The translations under genes were made by a program, and so were the position numbers. The notes beneath the pieces were generated by a model. It ran no database searches. It saw only the letters and a program-made list of their open reading frames with translations, and was not told where the DNA came from. A stretch of DNA of 52,051 nucleotides from an uncultured Lachnospiraceae bacterium (GTDB lineage Bacteria > Bacillota > Clostridia > Lachnospirales > Lachnospiraceae): the NCBI GenBank assembly GCA_947178145.1, contig CAMWXE010000036.1, positions 1 to 52,051 of the forward strand, written 5' to 3'. Below are positions 42,001 through 51,897 of this stretch, piece by piece. Positions within the stretch are counted from its first letter, which is position 1, and every line of letters begins with the position of its first letter.

Positions 42001-42397
42001 TTGTTTCTTATCATTTTTGTGAGATAATTATTTCACAATCCTGATTTGAGCGCCCGCCCAAACGGGTGCATAGGAGTTTGTGTAAAAAGAGCGGCTGGGG
42101 CATATATTGAAATCCGTCAAAAAAATATATGCTATAAATATATGACAGATGTTATCTGTTGTGTGTTTACTTCTTGATACCGAGAAACGTTTCGCGAAAT
42201 TTTTCGCATAGGAGACTTCAATGAAGCATTGAATCATTGGAGCGGCAGAAAAATACAAGACAATTCTGCCCCGATTCGTATCGGACAAACCGGATTGATA
42301 TCCGGTCGGGTAGTGATTACCCCAATCAATTAGTTTACTATTAATCAGTGATAAGGCGTACCAATCTTATCACAAAGCAAAATGGAGGAATTTTAAC
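42001..42397 (+). ncRNA. Hairpin-rich leader before rpsM
   Basis: About 400 bases without a gene but with many local helices: TTGTGA/TCACAA near 42018-42038; CCCG/CGGG 42053-42066; GCATATATT/AATATATGC 42100-42132; ACAGAT/ATCTGT 42145-42159; TTCAATG/CATTGAA 42217-42233; GGCAGAA/TTCTGCC 42244-42270; CCGAT/ATCGG 42271-42284; ACCGGAT/ATCCGGT 42289-42306; GGGTA/TACCC 42308-42322; TGATAAG/CTTATCA 42349-42372, just before the ribosome site. Known: S4 regulates alpha-operon or rpsD leaders in other bacteria. S4 as ligand here is inference. Confidence 0.7.
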
Positions 42398-42766
42398 ATG
42401 GCTCGTATTGCTGGTGTTGACTTACCAAGAGAAAAACGTGTAGAAATCGGACTCACCTATATCTATGGGATTGGTAGAGTAAGTTCAAACAAAATCCTTG
42501 AGAAGGCAGGCGTAAATCCTGATATCCGTGTCAGGGACTTGACAGATGATGACGTTAAGAAGATTAGTGCAATCATCGATGAGGAGTATATGGTTGAAGG
42601 TGATCTCAGACGTGAGATTGCGCTGAATATCAAGAGACTGCAGGAGATCGGATGCTATCGTGGTATCCGCCATAGAAAGGGACTTCCTGTTCGTGGTCAG
42701 AAGACAAAGACAAATGCCAGAACAAGAAAAGGACCCAAGCGAACAGTAGCGAATAAGAAGAAGTAA
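42398..42766 (+). CDS. rpsM: 30S ribosomal protein S13
   Basis: A 122-residue S13 of the small-subunit head. [20 protein letters not shown] at the start and [19 protein letters not shown] near the end are typical. The last 27 bases of the gene, or nearly so (42739-42765), are duplicated 47 bases downstream. Confidence 0.98.
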   Translation: MARIAGVDLPREKRVEIGLTYIYGIGRVSSNKILEKAGVNPDIRVRDLTDDDVKKISAIIDEEYMVEGDLRREIALNIKRLQEIGCYRGIRHRKGLPVRGQKTKTNARTRKGPKRTVANKKK

Positions 42767-42812
42767 AATCCGAAAAGTTCGCTTTGCGAACAGTAGCGAA
42801 TAAGAAGAAGTA
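42739..42812 (+). repeat. 27-bp duplication of the rpsM 3' end
   Basis: The 27 bases at 42739-42765 recur without change at 42786-42812, with a 20-base linker (AAATCCGAAAAGTTCGCTTT) between. The second copy is untranslated. The linker and repeat form GTTCGC/GCGAAC hairpin arms (42778-42791). Confidence 0.88.
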
Positions 42813-42852
42813 GCGTAAAAATGAGATGAATGAGAAAGTAGGTTAGTTTAAA

Positions 42853-43248
42853 ATGGCTAAAAAAGTTACCAAGAAAGTGACAAAAAAGCGTGTAAAGAAA
42901 AACGTTGAACGGGGACAGGCACATATCCAGTCGTCATTTAACAATACAATTGTTACATTGACTGACAATGAGGGCAATGCACTCTCATGGGCAAGTGCTG
43001 GTGGTCTGGGATTTAGAGGTTCAAAGAAATCTACTCCATATGCTGCTCAGATGGCAGCCGAGACAGCTACGAAAGCAGCTTTGGTACATGGCTTGAAATC
43101 TGTGGATGTTATGGTGAAAGGACCCGGTTCAGGAAGAGAGGCAGCGATTCGTGCACTTCAGGCATGTGGTCTTGAAGTGACCAGCATCAAGGATGTTACA
43201 CCAGTTCCGCATAACGGATGCCGCCCGCCAAAGCGCCGCAGAGTTTAG
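42853..43248 (+). CDS. rpsK: 30S ribosomal protein S11
   Basis: A 131-residue S11 lining the mRNA exit. Typical [16 protein letters not shown] and the C-terminal [13 protein letters not shown]. Unlike its neighbours, it lacks a strong AGGAGG; the region before the ATG reads GTAGGTTAG, perhaps because of the adjacent rpsM-tail duplication. Confidence 0.98.
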   Translation: MAKKVTKKVTKKRVKKNVERGQAHIQSSFNNTIVTLTDNEGNALSWASAGGLGFRGSKKSTPYAAQMAAETATKAALVHGLKSVDVMVKGPGSGREAAIRALQACGLEVTSIKDVTPVPHNGCRPPKRRRV

Positions 43249-43337
43249 TGCGTATTGTTAGATAATTAGAAGGAAAAGTGGCATGTATGCGCCAAACCGG
43301 ATGCGTTTTGTGCGCATAAATTTAGGAGGATAAGAAC

Positions 43338-43931
43338 ATGGCAGTAAACAGAGTTCCTGTACTTAAAAGATGCAGATCTCTTGATTTGGATCCTGTATTT
43401 TTAGGATATGATAAGAAGTCAAAAAGAAAGTCTGCTAGAGCTGGTAAGAAAATGAGTGAGTATGGATTACAGCTCAGAGAAAAGCAGAAGGCGAAGTTTA
43501 TTTATGGCGTACTTGAGAAACCTTTCCGCAATTATTATGAGAAGGCAGACAGAATGAAGGGTATGACCGGCGAGAATCTTATGGTTCTTCTCGAGAGAAG
43601 ACTTGACAACGTTGTCTTTCGCATGGGCTTTGCCAGAACAAGAAAAGAGGCAAGACAGGTCGTTGGCCATAAGCATGTATTAGTGAATGGAAAGTGTGTA
43701 AATATACCTTCCTACTTAATTAGTGCCGGTGATGTTATTGAAATCAGAGAGAAGTCCAGAAGTTTGCAGAGATATAAGGACATTGCTGAGGCAACAAATG
43801 GCAGATTGGTTCCGGAATGGATGGATGTTGACCAAGAGAGCTTCAAGGGCACGATCAAAGAGCTTCCGTCACGTGAAGTGATTGATGTTCCTGTAGATGA
43901 AATGCTCATTGTCGAGTTGTATTCTAAGTAA
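43338..43931 (+). CDS. rpsD: 30S ribosomal protein S4
   Basis: A 197-residue S4, a 16S assembly initiator and in several bacteria the autorepressor of its operon. It has the S4 RNA-binding domain [20 protein letters not shown] (about 90-109) and lacks the N-terminal cysteine cluster of zinc-type S4. A hairpin (ATGCGCCAAA with TTTTGTGCGCAT) occupies the 89-base gap before it. Confidence 0.98.
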   Translation: MAVNRVPVLKRCRSLDLDPVFLGYDKKSKRKSARAGKKMSEYGLQLREKQKAKFIYGVLEKPFRNYYEKADRMKGMTGENLMVLLERRLDNVVFRMGFARTRKEARQVVGHKHVLVNGKCVNIPSYLISAGDVIEIREKSRSLQRYKDIAEATNGRLVPEWMDVDQESFKGTIKELPSREVIDVPVDEMLIVELYSK

Positions 43932-44036
43932 TTCGCAATGAAGCAGAGATAAGAATTTAACAGTAGGAAGTGCGCGCAGGTGTACTTTCTATTGTTGCAC
44001 TTATTAACACGCCCATTAAAAAGGAGGGTATTTACA

Positions 44037-45002
44037 GTGTTGGCATTTGATTTTGACAGTCCAAATATTGAAGTGGCAGAAATCTCTGAAGACAAAAGGT
44101 ATGGTAAGTTTATCGTAGAGCCTTTGGAGCGAGGATACGGAATTACACTGGGGAATTCTCTTAGAAGAATTATGCTTGCTTCCCTGCCTGGTGCAGCTGT
44201 AAGTCAGGTTAAGATTGACGGTGTTTTGCATGAGTTCAGTTCGATTCCGGGAGTGAAGGAAGATGTGACTGAGATCATCATGAACCTCAAAAGTCTGGCA
44301 ATCAAAAATAGCTGCGAGACAGATGAAGTGAAAAAGGCAATTATCGATTTTGAAGGTGAAGGCGTTGTCAGGGCATCTGATATCCAGGTTGATCAGGATA
44401 TTGAAATTATGAATCCGGATCAGGTGATTGCGACATTAAACGGTGGCAAGGATAGCAAGCTTTACATGGAAATAATCATTACTAAGGGTAGAGGCTATAT
44501 CAGCGCAGACAAGAATAAGGGTGAAGATCTGCCCATTGGCATTATAGCAGTGGATTCAATATACACTCCTGTAGAGAGAGTAAATGTTACCGTAGAAAAT
44601 ACCCGAGTAGGTCAGATTACTGACTATGATAAGTTGACACTGGATGTATACACAGATGCTACATTAGCACCGGATGAGGCGGTCAGTCTGGCAGCAAAGG
44701 TGTTGAGTGAACATCTGAAACTTTTCATCAATCTTTCAGAGAATGCAAAGAATGCAGAAGTTATGATTGAGAAGGAAGACGATGAGAAGGAGAAAGTACT
44801 GGAGATGAGTATTGACGAACTTGAATTGTCAGTTCGTTCTTACAACTGTCTGAAGAGGGCAGGTATCAATACAGTCGAGGAGTTGACGAATCGTACATCT
44901 GAGGATATGATGAAGGTTCGTAACTTAGGACGCAAGTCTCTGGATGAAGTATTGGCGAAGTTAAAGGAGTTAGGCTTACAGCTCAATCCCATTGAAGACT
45001 AA
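44037..45002 (+). CDS. rpoA: RNA polymerase alpha subunit
   Basis: A 321-residue alpha subunit with N-terminal assembly domain ([20 protein letters not shown] at about 34) and C-terminal promoter-contacting domain ([18 protein letters not shown] at about 255). It starts at GTG 44037, 8 bases after AAGGAGGG; the frame open from 43980 is rejected. A 219-base gap to rplQ holds no gene. Confidence 0.98.
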   Translation: MLAFDFDSPNIEVAEISEDKRYGKFIVEPLERGYGITLGNSLRRIMLASLPGAAVSQVKIDGVLHEFSSIPGVKEDVTEIIMNLKSLAIKNSCETDEVKKAIIDFEGEGVVRASDIQVDQDIEIMNPDQVIATLNGGKDSKLYMEIIITKGRGYISADKNKGEDLPIGIIAVDSIYTPVERVNVTVENTRVGQITDYDKLTLDVYTDATLAPDEAVSLAAKVLSEHLKLFINLSENAKNAEVMIEKEDDEKEKVLEMSIDELELSVRSYNCLKRAGINTVEELTNRTSEDMMKVRNLGRKSLDEVLAKLKELGLQLNPIED

Positions 45003-45221
45003 TTCGTTTGTGGGTGAGAGCGATCGCCTGATTAAATATGCAGACACGGTAATTCCAAAGCGTTCGTGTTTGTGCTCAAAGATGGAATATATTAATTAAC
45101 ATTTGATAAGTAAGTCCAAAGAGCGTTGTCATTTGTTCCACCAATTGAGGGTAGCCTACATAATGTCAGTATTGCACTGCATGTTGTGGGTGATGTTTCC
45201 TCACTATGAAAGGAGCCGATT

Positions 45222-45764
45222 ATGGCAGGATATAGAAAACTCGGAAGAACATCCGATCAAAGGAAGGCATTGTTGAGAGGCCAGGTTACAGCGTTGCTTG
45301 CAAGCAAGAATGGAAGAATCATTACAACAGAGGCAAGGGCAAAAGAAGTACAGAAGATTGTCGAGGGTCTTATCGCATTGGCTGTAAAGGAAAAGGACAA
45401 CTATGAGATGGTCAAGGTTACAGCGAAGGTTGCCAGAAAAGATAAGGATGGCAAGCGAGTGAAAGAGGAGAAAAATGGCAAGAAAGTTACTGTCTATGAC
45501 GAGGTAGAGAAGGAAATCAAGAAAGACCTGCCTTCCAGACTTCATGCGAGAAGACAGATGCTCAAAGTATTATATACAGTCAAGGAAGTTCCTACAAAGA
45601 ATGCTGGCAGGAAGAAAAACACAAAGGAGATCGACCTTGTGGCAAAATTGTTTGATGAAGTAGCACCAAAGTATGTTGGACGCAATGGTGGATATACAAG
45701 GATCGTCAAGATTGGTCAGCGTAAGGGCGATGGTGCTATGCAGGTAGTACTTGAGTTGGTATAA
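45222..45764 (+). CDS. rplQ: 50S ribosomal protein L17 with internal insertion
   Basis: L17 at the tunnel exit. It begins [20 protein letters not shown] and ends [20 protein letters not shown] as usual, but at 180 residues is about 50-60 longer than common L17 (about 115-130). The extra part is a charged Lys/Glu-rich insertion at about residues 60-105, between the IALAVKEK helix and LHARRQ. Last gene of the ribosomal cluster. Confidence 0.96.
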   Translation: MAGYRKLGRTSDQRKALLRGQVTALLASKNGRIITTEARAKEVQKIVEGLIALAVKEKDNYEMVKVTAKVARKDKDGKRVKEEKNGKKVTVYDEVEKEIKKDLPSRLHARRQMLKVLYTVKEVPTKNAGRKKNTKEIDLVAKLFDEVAPKYVGRNGGYTRIVKIGQRKGDGAMQVVLELV

Positions 45765-45779
45765 TAAAAAACTTTTTTG

Positions 45780-45807
45780 ACGCTCCCATCTTTTGGGAGC
45801 GTTTTTA
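45780..45807 (+). terminator. Intrinsic terminator ending the ribosomal cluster
   Basis: ACGCTCCCA (45780-45788) pairs with TGGGAGCGT (45794-45802), followed by TTTT. The remaining bases up to 46016 are AT-rich, with an AAGCTTTC/GAAAGCTT inverted repeat near 45866-45898 and no gene. Confidence 0.93.
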
Positions 45808-46016
45808 GCATAATTTGAGATTAATTTGGTAATCATTCAGAAATATAGGAACTTTTAAGGAAAGAAGCTTTCATAGAAGAACATAAAAAAGAAAGCTTTA
45901 TTGAAAGAAACCCATACTTCTGAATGACTATCTAAGAAACGGTATTTGTTATTTCTGAGCAGCTGCAAAAACAGGTAGTCTGTACACATGAATAGTATGG
46001 GGTAGTTGAGAGGAAT

Positions 46017-46742
46017 ATGTGTAATATGACAAGAAGAGAGGCGTGTTATTTTTTGGGGATTCGGGAGGATGCTTCTGAGGAGCAGATCAAGAGGGCATAC
46101 CGATATAAGGTAAAGCTGTATCATCCCGATGCGAACCCGAATGTAGATACAAAAGAATATTACATCAAAGTGCAGAAGGCATATGAGTATCTGGTGAGCA
46201 ATCCTTATATTGCTTCTAAATCGAGTGTTTCGCCGAATGCTGCACCAACCCCGGCAGCAAACGCGAATATGTATTACAATAATCCATATGGCAAAGCAGC
46301 CCAAAATGCGATGTACAATCAGCCATTCGCTGCAAATTTTATGGGAGCAAATGCAGCCAATACAAGTTACTATGGCGCGCAAACAGTCAATACAAGACCA
46401 ACCAGGGTTTATGCCAGTACAGCTACAGCAAAGGCCAGTTATAAGAAACAGAAGGAAAAAGAGAAGGAGCATGAAAAAATCCAGAAATGGGATGAAGCGT
46501 ATAAGAGTAACAGGAAACGGCAACGACAGGAACAGATGTATGGAAAAGAGTACACAGACAAGATGACAGGGACTTCCAGGAGTAAGGAAGAGGAAATTCT
46601 CGAAAAAATACGGGCGATATGGCTTGCGGAGACAATCAAAAGACAGATTGAATGGGACAAAGAACACAAGGAAGGATTGCAGCGCAGAAAGCTTTATCAG
46701 GCGTTTATGCAGCAACAGATACAAGACGACGATGGGAAGTGA
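46017..46742 (+). CDS. DnaJ-domain protein
   Basis: A 241-residue protein with an N-terminal J domain (about 8-65) containing the HPD motif in [12 protein letters not shown], so it should stimulate an Hsp70 ATPase. It lacks the Gly/Phe region, zinc fingers and C-terminal domains of true DnaJ. The middle (about 70-140) is Ala/Asn/Tyr/Gln-rich low complexity, and the C-terminal third is a strongly charged coiled-coil-like helix ([16 protein letters not shown]). ATG 46017 and ATG 46026 are both possible starts. It overlaps the next gene's start region and may be co-transcribed with the ECF genes. Confidence 0.82.
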   Translation: MCNMTRREACYFLGIREDASEEQIKRAYRYKVKLYHPDANPNVDTKEYYIKVQKAYEYLVSNPYIASKSSVSPNAAPTPAANANMYYNNPYGKAAQNAMYNQPFAANFMGANAANTSYYGAQTVNTRPTRVYASTATAKASYKKQKEKEKEHEKIQKWDEAYKSNRKRQRQEQMYGKEYTDKMTGTSRSKEEEILEKIRAIWLAETIKRQIEWDKEHKEGLQRRKLYQAFMQQQIQDDDGK

Positions 46743-46746
46743 TGGG

Positions 46747-47610
46747 ATGGGACTAATCAAGGTCAAAGATTTGATATATGAGTATATACGACGTGACGAG
46801 GAAGGCAACGTGGAAGGAATAACCACGGCGGTGGATGATGTCAGTCTCGATATCAATCAGGGTGATTTTGTGGCGGTATTGGGACACAACGGTTCTGGAA
46901 AGTCGACGCTGGCAAAGCATCTGAATGCCATTTTGTATCCCACAGAAGGGACTGTATGGGTGGATGGAAAGGACACGAAGGATGAGGAGGCTGTGTGGGA
47001 TATCCGCCAGACAGCGGGAATGGTCTTTCAGAATCCAGACAATCAGATTATTGGTCAGATTGTTGAGGAGGATGTGGGATTTGGTCCTGAGAACATGGGA
47101 GTGCCTGCCAGAGAAATATGGGAGCGTGTGGAGGAGAGCCTGAAAGCGGTAGGAATGTATCAGTTTCGAAAGTTTTCACCCAACAAACTCTCTGGCGGTC
47201 AGAAACAGAGAGTGTCTATCGCAGGGGTAATTGCGATGCATCCAAAATGCATTGTTCTTGACGAGCCGACTGCGATGCTTGACCCTAAGGGACGCAAGGA
47301 AGTAATACGGGCAGTCCGGGCATTGAATGATGTGGAGCACATTACGGTAATATTGATTACACATTATATGGAGGAAGTCATTTATGCCGATAAAGTCTAC
47401 GTGATGGACAAAGGAAGGGTCACGCTTCAGGGGACGCCCAGAGAAGTTTTTTCAGAGGTGAGTCGACTAAAGGAACTTCGGCTGGATGTGCCGCAGGTGA
47501 CACTGTTGGCGCACGAATTAGAGAAAGAAGGCTTTCCCATGCCGAAGGGTGTGCTCACGAATCAGGAGTTTCTGGAAGCGCTCGATCAGTGTATTAGTGA
47601 GGTGGGATAA
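46747..47610 (+). CDS. ecfA1: ECF transporter ATPase A1
   Basis: A 287-residue ABC ATPase of the energy-coupling factor module that powers vitamin and metal-ion uptake through exchangeable S-components. Walker [14 protein letters not shown] (about 42), signature [13 protein letters not shown] (about 146), Walker [14 protein letters not shown] (about 166). ATG 46747 is used; in-frame ATGs at 46732 and further upstream overlap the dnaJ-like gene. Order ecfA1-ecfA2-ecfT-truA is standard in Firmicutes. Confidence 0.95.
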   Translation: MGLIKVKDLIYEYIRRDEEGNVEGITTAVDDVSLDINQGDFVAVLGHNGSGKSTLAKHLNAILYPTEGTVWVDGKDTKDEEAVWDIRQTAGMVFQNPDNQIIGQIVEEDVGFGPENMGVPAREIWERVEESLKAVGMYQFRKFSPNKLSGGQKQRVSIAGVIAMHPKCIVLDEPTAMLDPKGRKEVIRAVRALNDVEHITVILITHYMEEVIYADKVYVMDKGRVTLQGTPREVFSEVSRLKELRLDVPQVTLLAHELEKEGFPMPKGVLTNQEFLEALDQCISEVG

Positions 47611-47647
47611 CAGAATTTAGGGCAGATAAAAGGAGAGGGTGGGCGAT

Positions 47648-48520
47648 ATGCCGATCATATTGGATAAAGTAAGTCACATATATGGAGAGGATACCGCGAT
47701 GGCGGTGAAAGCCTTGGACAATATCAGTCTGGTGATACCCGATGGACAGTTCATCGGACTGATCGGTCACACCGGTTCTGGCAAGTCCACGCTGGTCCAG
47801 CATCTCAATGGACTGATGAAGGCAACTTCGGGGAATATTTATTTTAACGGAGAGGATATTGATGCGGACGATTTTGACAAGAAGATGCTGCGCAGCAGGG
47901 TTGGACTCGTGTTTCAGTATCCAGAGCATCAGCTTTTTGAGACAGATGTTTTTGCGGATGTATGTTTTGGACCCAAAAATCTGGGATTATCGAAAAAGGA
48001 AATTGAACTGCGTGCATATGAGGCATTGAAGCTTGTAGGGCTTGAGGATGACTATTTTTATCAGTCACCGTTTGATTTGTCTGGCGGTCAGAAAAGGCGT
48101 GTTGCAATCGCGGGAGTTCTTGCCATGAAGCCAGAAGTATTGATTCTTGATGAGCCGACAGCCGGACTTGATCCCAAGGGACGGGATGAGATTCTTGACC
48201 AGATTTCCAAATTGAAAAGGGAAACCGGCATTACAGTACTTTTAGTGTCTCACAGTATGGATGATGTGGCGAAATATGTAGACAGGATTATCGTCATGAA
48301 TAAAGGGCGTGTCATGTATGATGATGCGCCCAGAGAAGTGTTCAGACATTATCAGGAATTGGAAACAATTGGACTTGCAGCACCACAGGTGACTTACATT
48401 ATGAAGCATCTTCGGGACCATGGCTACGATGTCAGCGATGAGGTCACTACGATTGAGGAAGCCAGGGACGAAATAAAAAGTTTCTTTGCAGGATTTGTGG
48501 CGGCGCGAAAGGAAAGATAG
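47648..48520 (+). CDS. ecfA2: ECF transporter ATPase A2
   Basis: A 290-residue second ATPase of the ECF module. Walker A GHTGSGKSTLVQH (about 39), signature LSGGQKRRVAIAG (about 143), Walker B VLILDEPTAGLDP (about 163), and a C-terminal dimerisation region. ATG 47648 has GGAGAGGG 9 bases upstream. It works as a heterodimer with EcfA1. Confidence 0.95.
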   Translation: MPIILDKVSHIYGEDTAMAVKALDNISLVIPDGQFIGLIGHTGSGKSTLVQHLNGLMKATSGNIYFNGEDIDADDFDKKMLRSRVGLVFQYPEHQLFETDVFADVCFGPKNLGLSKKEIELRAYEALKLVGLEDDYFYQSPFDLSGGQKRRVAIAGVLAMKPEVLILDEPTAGLDPKGRDEILDQISKLKRETGITVLLVSHSMDDVAKYVDRIIVMNKGRVMYDDAPREVFRHYQELETIGLAAPQVTYIMKHLRDHGYDVSDEVTTIEEARDEIKSFFAGFVAARKER

Positions 48521-48530
48521 GTGACGGAGT

Positions 48531-49358
48531 ATGCTTAGAGATATCACATTAGGACAATATTATCAGGCGGATTCCGTAATACATAGACTTGATCCCAGGG
48601 TGAAGCTTGGGACAACATTTCTGTTTATCATCTCCTTGTTTGTCTTTGATGGAATATGGGGCTATGCGGTGGCAGCACTGTTTCTCGCACTTGTGATTAG
48701 GCTGTCAAAAGTACCATTTCGATTTATGGTAAAAGGAATGCGGTCGATTGTTTTCTTACTGTCGATTACAGTGATCTTTAATTTATTTTTGACCCCGGGG
48801 GAACCGCTTGTACAGGTTTGGAAGCTCAGTATTACCAGAGAAGGGATTCAGCTTGCGATTCTTTTGGCGATACGCCTTGGCTTTCTGATTATTGGCTCAT
48901 CGGTGATGACACTCACGACAACGCCAAATCAGCTGACAGACGGGCTCGAGAAGATGCTGAAGCCATTGAACAGGATTAAGGTGCCGGTACATGAGATTGC
49001 CATGATGATGTCGATAGCACTCCGGTTTATACCGATTCTGATGGAGGAAACAGACAAAATCATGAAGGCGCAGCTTGCAAGATGTGCAGACTTTGAGAGT
49101 GGCAATCTGATCAAGAAGGCCAGGAGCCTTGTACCGTTGCTGGTACCACTGTTTATATCGGCATTTCGGCGTGCAAACGACCTTGCCATGGCGATGGAGG
49201 CGCGCTGTTACAGAGGGGGAGAGCACCGCACAAAGATGAAACCGCTTCACTATGAGCGAAGAGATTATATTGCTTATGTCATTGTGCTATGCTATCTCGT
49301 TGGGGGAATTGCGGCAGGAAAATTGATACCAGTATTACTCAGTAGTATTCTGGCATAA
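48531..49358 (+). CDS. ecfT: ECF transporter transmembrane subunit T
   Basis: A 275-residue membrane subunit linking EcfA1/A2 to S-components. Several transmembrane helices; the two cytoplasmic coupling motifs correspond to AQLARCADFESGN (about 183) and AMEARCYRGGEHRT (about 222). In many homologues these read A-R-G; here the Gly is replaced by Cys in both. Same strand, 10 bases after ecfA2. Confidence 0.93.
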   Translation: MLRDITLGQYYQADSVIHRLDPRVKLGTTFLFIISLFVFDGIWGYAVAALFLALVIRLSKVPFRFMVKGMRSIVFLLSITVIFNLFLTPGEPLVQVWKLSITREGIQLAILLAIRLGFLIIGSSVMTLTTTPNQLTDGLEKMLKPLNRIKVPVHEIAMMMSIALRFIPILMEETDKIMKAQLARCADFESGNLIKKARSLVPLLVPLFISAFRRANDLAMAMEARCYRGGEHRTKMKPLHYERRDYIAYVIVLCYLVGGIAAGKLIPVLLSSILA

Positions 49359-49442
49359 TGGCAATAGACGATAAGCGTTGCCTGAAAGGAGATCCGCCAC
49401 AATAAGCTGTGACATAAAGAGCATGTTAGGAGATATTTTGGA

Positions 49443-50210
49443 ATGAAAAGAGTAATGCTTATCGTTGCCTACGATGGTACGAATTATCATGGATGGCAGC
49501 TTCAGCCAAATGTGACAACGATAGAGTCAGTGCTCAATGAGACATTGAGTGGTCTATTGAAGGAGAATGTAAAAGTAATCGGGGCATCCAGGACGGATAC
49601 GGGTGTACATGCTCTTGGAAATATAGCGGTGTTTGATACACAGTCAAGAATGCCGGCAGAAAAATTTTCCTATGCATTGAACCAAAGACTCCCTGACGAT
49701 ATTCGAATTCAGTCATCGAGGGAGGTGCCACAGGATTTTCATCCCCGGCGGCAGGACAGCAGGAAAACCTATGAATACAAGATATGGAACAGTGCTTTTC
49801 CGATGCCGGTATATAGGCTCTATTCCCATTTTACATATGTGCCGCTTGATATCGCGTTGATGCAGAAAGCGGCAGAATATTTGAGGGGAGAGCATGACTT
49901 TAAGAGTTTTTGCAGTGTGAATACGGCAGCGGAATCGACAGTGAGAACGATCTATGACATATCCGCGGACAAGATTGGCAGCCTGATAACCCTACGGGTG
50001 ACAGGTTCTGGTTTTTTATACAATATGGTTCGTATTATAGCAGGAACACTGATGGAAGTGGGGAGAGGGAATCTGGCCCCCGAGCGGATGGAGGAAATTT
50101 TAAAGGCCTGTGACCGGACAAAGGCGGGACCGACTGCACCAGCATGCGGGCTGACGTTGGTAAAGTATGATTTTGAAGAGAAAAATTTGCCATGCAATTT
50201 AACAGAATAA
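49443..50210 (+). CDS. truA: tRNA pseudouridine synthase A
   Basis: A 255-residue enzyme forming pseudouridine 38-40 in the anticodon arm. The catalytic Asp is in GASRTDTGVHA (about 53); YDGTNYHGWQLQPN opens the domain and SGFLYNMVRIIAGTL (about 197) is a family block. A TAGGAGA ribosome site precedes it. Usual companion of ecfT. Confidence 0.96.
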   Translation: MKRVMLIVAYDGTNYHGWQLQPNVTTIESVLNETLSGLLKENVKVIGASRTDTGVHALGNIAVFDTQSRMPAEKFSYALNQRLPDDIRIQSSREVPQDFHPRRQDSRKTYEYKIWNSAFPMPVYRLYSHFTYVPLDIALMQKAAEYLRGEHDFKSFCSVNTAAESTVRTIYDISADKIGSLITLRVTGSGFLYNMVRIIAGTLMEVGRGNLAPERMEEILKACDRTKAGPTAPACGLTLVKYDFEEKNLPCNLTE

Positions 50211-50228
50211 AGATTTTAGGAGGTTAAT

Positions 50229-50669
50229 ATGGAAGAGGAAGTTTTCAATGAGAAACAGCAGGCAGAATTAGAGGAATTTGAGGAAAGCCAGAGGCGCAGT
50301 TATGAGAGCGGGAAGAGACTCGTGTATCTGATTGCAGGACTGAATTTATTATTGGATATTGTGTCAATTTTCATTTCGCATGACTTTAAGCTTTTCAATT
50401 TTATCATTCACTGCGCTTTGTCTATTGCGTTGATTTATGGGGTAACGTGGGTGCGCTATTTGTATATTGTATCGGGAATACTGACAATTTGGGTTACATT
50501 AATAGCACTGCCTGAGCTGGTCAGTCTCGTGCAGGTTTCCGCCGGTTCTGGATTTTATCTGCTGATGTTGCTGCTGACTGCAGGTTATGCGCTGGCGATG
50601 GTGATAATCCTGTTGTTTAACAAGAACGTGAAGGAGTATCTGTACAGAAAGAAAAGTGAGCGGCAATAA
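50229..50669 (+). CDS. Unknown four-helix membrane protein
   Basis: A 146-residue protein with an acidic N-terminal segment of 30 residues and four hydrophobic helices (about 34-53, 56-72, 77-95, 105-135), ending in a basic tail. I do not recognise a family. AGGAGG lies before the ATG, 18 bases after truA, so it is probably co-transcribed. Confidence 0.65.
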   Translation: MEEEVFNEKQQAELEEFEESQRRSYESGKRLVYLIAGLNLLLDIVSIFISHDFKLFNFIIHCALSIALIYGVTWVRYLYIVSGILTIWVTLIALPELVSLVQVSAGSGFYLLMLLLTAGYALAMVIILLFNKNVKEYLYRKKSERQ

Positions 50670-50700
50670 AAATTGCGGTTAAAATTTGACAATTTAGGTA

Positions 50701-50729
50701 TTGACACGCCAGGAACCGTATAATATAAT
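50701..50729 (+). promoter_or_regulatory. Strong promoter of rplM-rpsI
   Basis: Consensus TTGACA at 50701-50706, exactly 17 bases, and consensus TATAAT at 50724-50729. A second TTGACA lies at 50686-50691 but is not at promoter distance. The start point would be near 50736. Confidence 0.88.
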
Positions 50730-50735
50730 ATTTCA

Positions 50736-50910
50736 ATGTGGCGACATGTGATTGTACAATATCATAGCCCCGATATTTGCAGAGATGTCAGCCAGGTATC
50801 TAGGTGACTTGTGAGTCTTCAAGGTGCGGTCCGGACATTCCGCATCAAAGGATTAGGCAGGAATAACCATCAAAGGAGAGCCGACAGGCTAAATATATGG
50901 AGGTAACATA
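50736..50910 (+). ncRNA. L13-type ribosomal protein leader
   Basis: A leader of about 175 nt before rplM, without a gene. It includes a TGCGG/CCGCA hairpin (50825-50844) and an AGCC/GGCT hairpin (50879-50890) just before the AGGTAAC ribosome site. Known: Firmicutes rplM genes carry an L13 leader family. The identity is assigned by position and not by a model match. Confidence 0.6.
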
Positions 50911-51339
50911 ATGAAAACATTTATGGCTAGCCCAGCTACAATTGATAGAAAATGGTATGTAGTAGACGCTACTGGCATGACATTAGGACGCTTGGCATCA
51001 GAGGTTGCAAGCATTTTGAGAGGAAAGAAGAAGCCTATTTTTACTCCTCATATTGATACAGGTGATTATGTGATCATCGTCAACGCTGAGAAGATCGCAG
51101 TGACAGGCAAGAAGCTTGATCAGAAAGTGTACTATCATCACTCAGAGTATGTTGGCGGTATGAAATCTGCGACTTTGAGAGAGAAGTTGAACAAGAGGCC
51201 GGAAGAAGTGATTGAACATGCAGTTAAGGGGATGCTTCCAAAAGGACCTTTAGGACGTGAAATGTACAAGAAACTTTTCGTATATGCAGGACCTGAGCAC
51301 AAGCATGCAGCTCAGAAGCCTGAGACATTGACATTTTAA
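50911..51339 (+). CDS. rplM: 50S ribosomal protein L13
   Basis: A 142-residue L13, essential for early 50S assembly. [20 protein letters not shown] at the start, and [19 protein letters not shown] (about 105). Standard partner of rpsI, 29 bases downstream; preceded by its own promoter and leader. Confidence 0.98.
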   Translation: MKTFMASPATIDRKWYVVDATGMTLGRLASEVASILRGKKKPIFTPHIDTGDYVIIVNAEKIAVTGKKLDQKVYYHHSEYVGGMKSATLREKLNKRPEEVIEHAVKGMLPKGPLGREMYKKLFVYAGPEHKHAAQKPETLTF

Positions 51340-51368
51340 TCAGTGTATAGATAAAGGAGGAAATGAAA

Positions 51369-51773
51369 ATGGCAAAAGCAGCAAATGCTTCAAGATATTA
51401 TGGAACAGGTAGAAGAAAGAAATCAATTGCCAGAGTATATCTGACACCGGGTACAGGCAATATCACGATCAACAAGAGAGGCATTGATGAGTATTTCGGA
51501 TTAGAGACACTGAAAGTTATCGTTCGTCAGCCTTTGGCAGCTACCGATACGGTTGACAAGTTTGATGTGCTTGTAAACGTAAAGGGCGGCGGCTACACAG
51601 GACAGGCAGGAGCGATCAGACATGGTATCTCCAGAGCTTTATTGCAGGCGGATTCCGATTACAGACCAGTGCTCAAGAAGGAAGGTTTCCTGACACGCGA
51701 TCCTCGTATGAAGGAGCGTAAGAAATACGGCTTGAAGGCAGCCCGCCGTGCGCCGCAGTTCTCCAAGAGATAA
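51369..51773 (+). CDS. rpsI: 30S ribosomal protein S9
   Basis: A 134-residue S9 whose C-terminal tail touches P-site t[20 protein letters not shown] near the start and the terminal [14 protein letters not shown] are conserved. ATG 51369 has AAAGGAGG at 8 bases; the in-frame ATG 51363 is too close to it. Confidence 0.97.
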   Translation: MAKAANASRYYGTGRRKKSIARVYLTPGTGNITINKRGIDEYFGLETLKVIVRQPLAATDTVDKFDVLVNVKGGGYTGQAGAIRHGISRALLQADSDYRPVLKKEGFLTRDPRMKERKKYGLKAARRAPQFSKR

Positions 51774-51850
51774 TTTGGAACAGAATAAGAGATTTGATAT
51801 AACCCTTGAAAGTCCAAGGTTTGCGGGGATAAGGAAGTAATTTCAGATTA

Positions 51851-51889
51851 GGCGGTATAGCCCCGATTACAAGGGCTGTACCGTCTTTT
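51851..51889. terminator. Terminator after rpsI / at mobile-element end
   Basis: GGCGGTATAGCCC (51851-51863) pairs with GGGCTGTACCGTC (51873-51885) with two G.U pairs, followed by TTTT. It lies between rpsI and the convergent recombinase gene end and may serve rpsI or the element. Confidence 0.75.
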
Positions 51890-51897
51890 CGATTTTC

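Noticed and set aside
45003..45221. Possible leader or promoter between rpoA and rplQ
   Set aside because: No strong hairpin or well-spaced promoter boxes could be identified; only the rplQ ribosome site is clear.
45924..45940. CTAAGAAAC after rplQ
   Set aside because: Only the right half of the core is present, with no complementary left arm nearby.
45855..46856. 333-codon open frame on the minus strand opposite the DnaJ-like gene
   Set aside because: It is antisense to a gene with a clear J domain and to ecfA1. Its translation is a Leu/Ser/Phe/Cys-rich mirror of charged, low-complexity codons, with no family motif.
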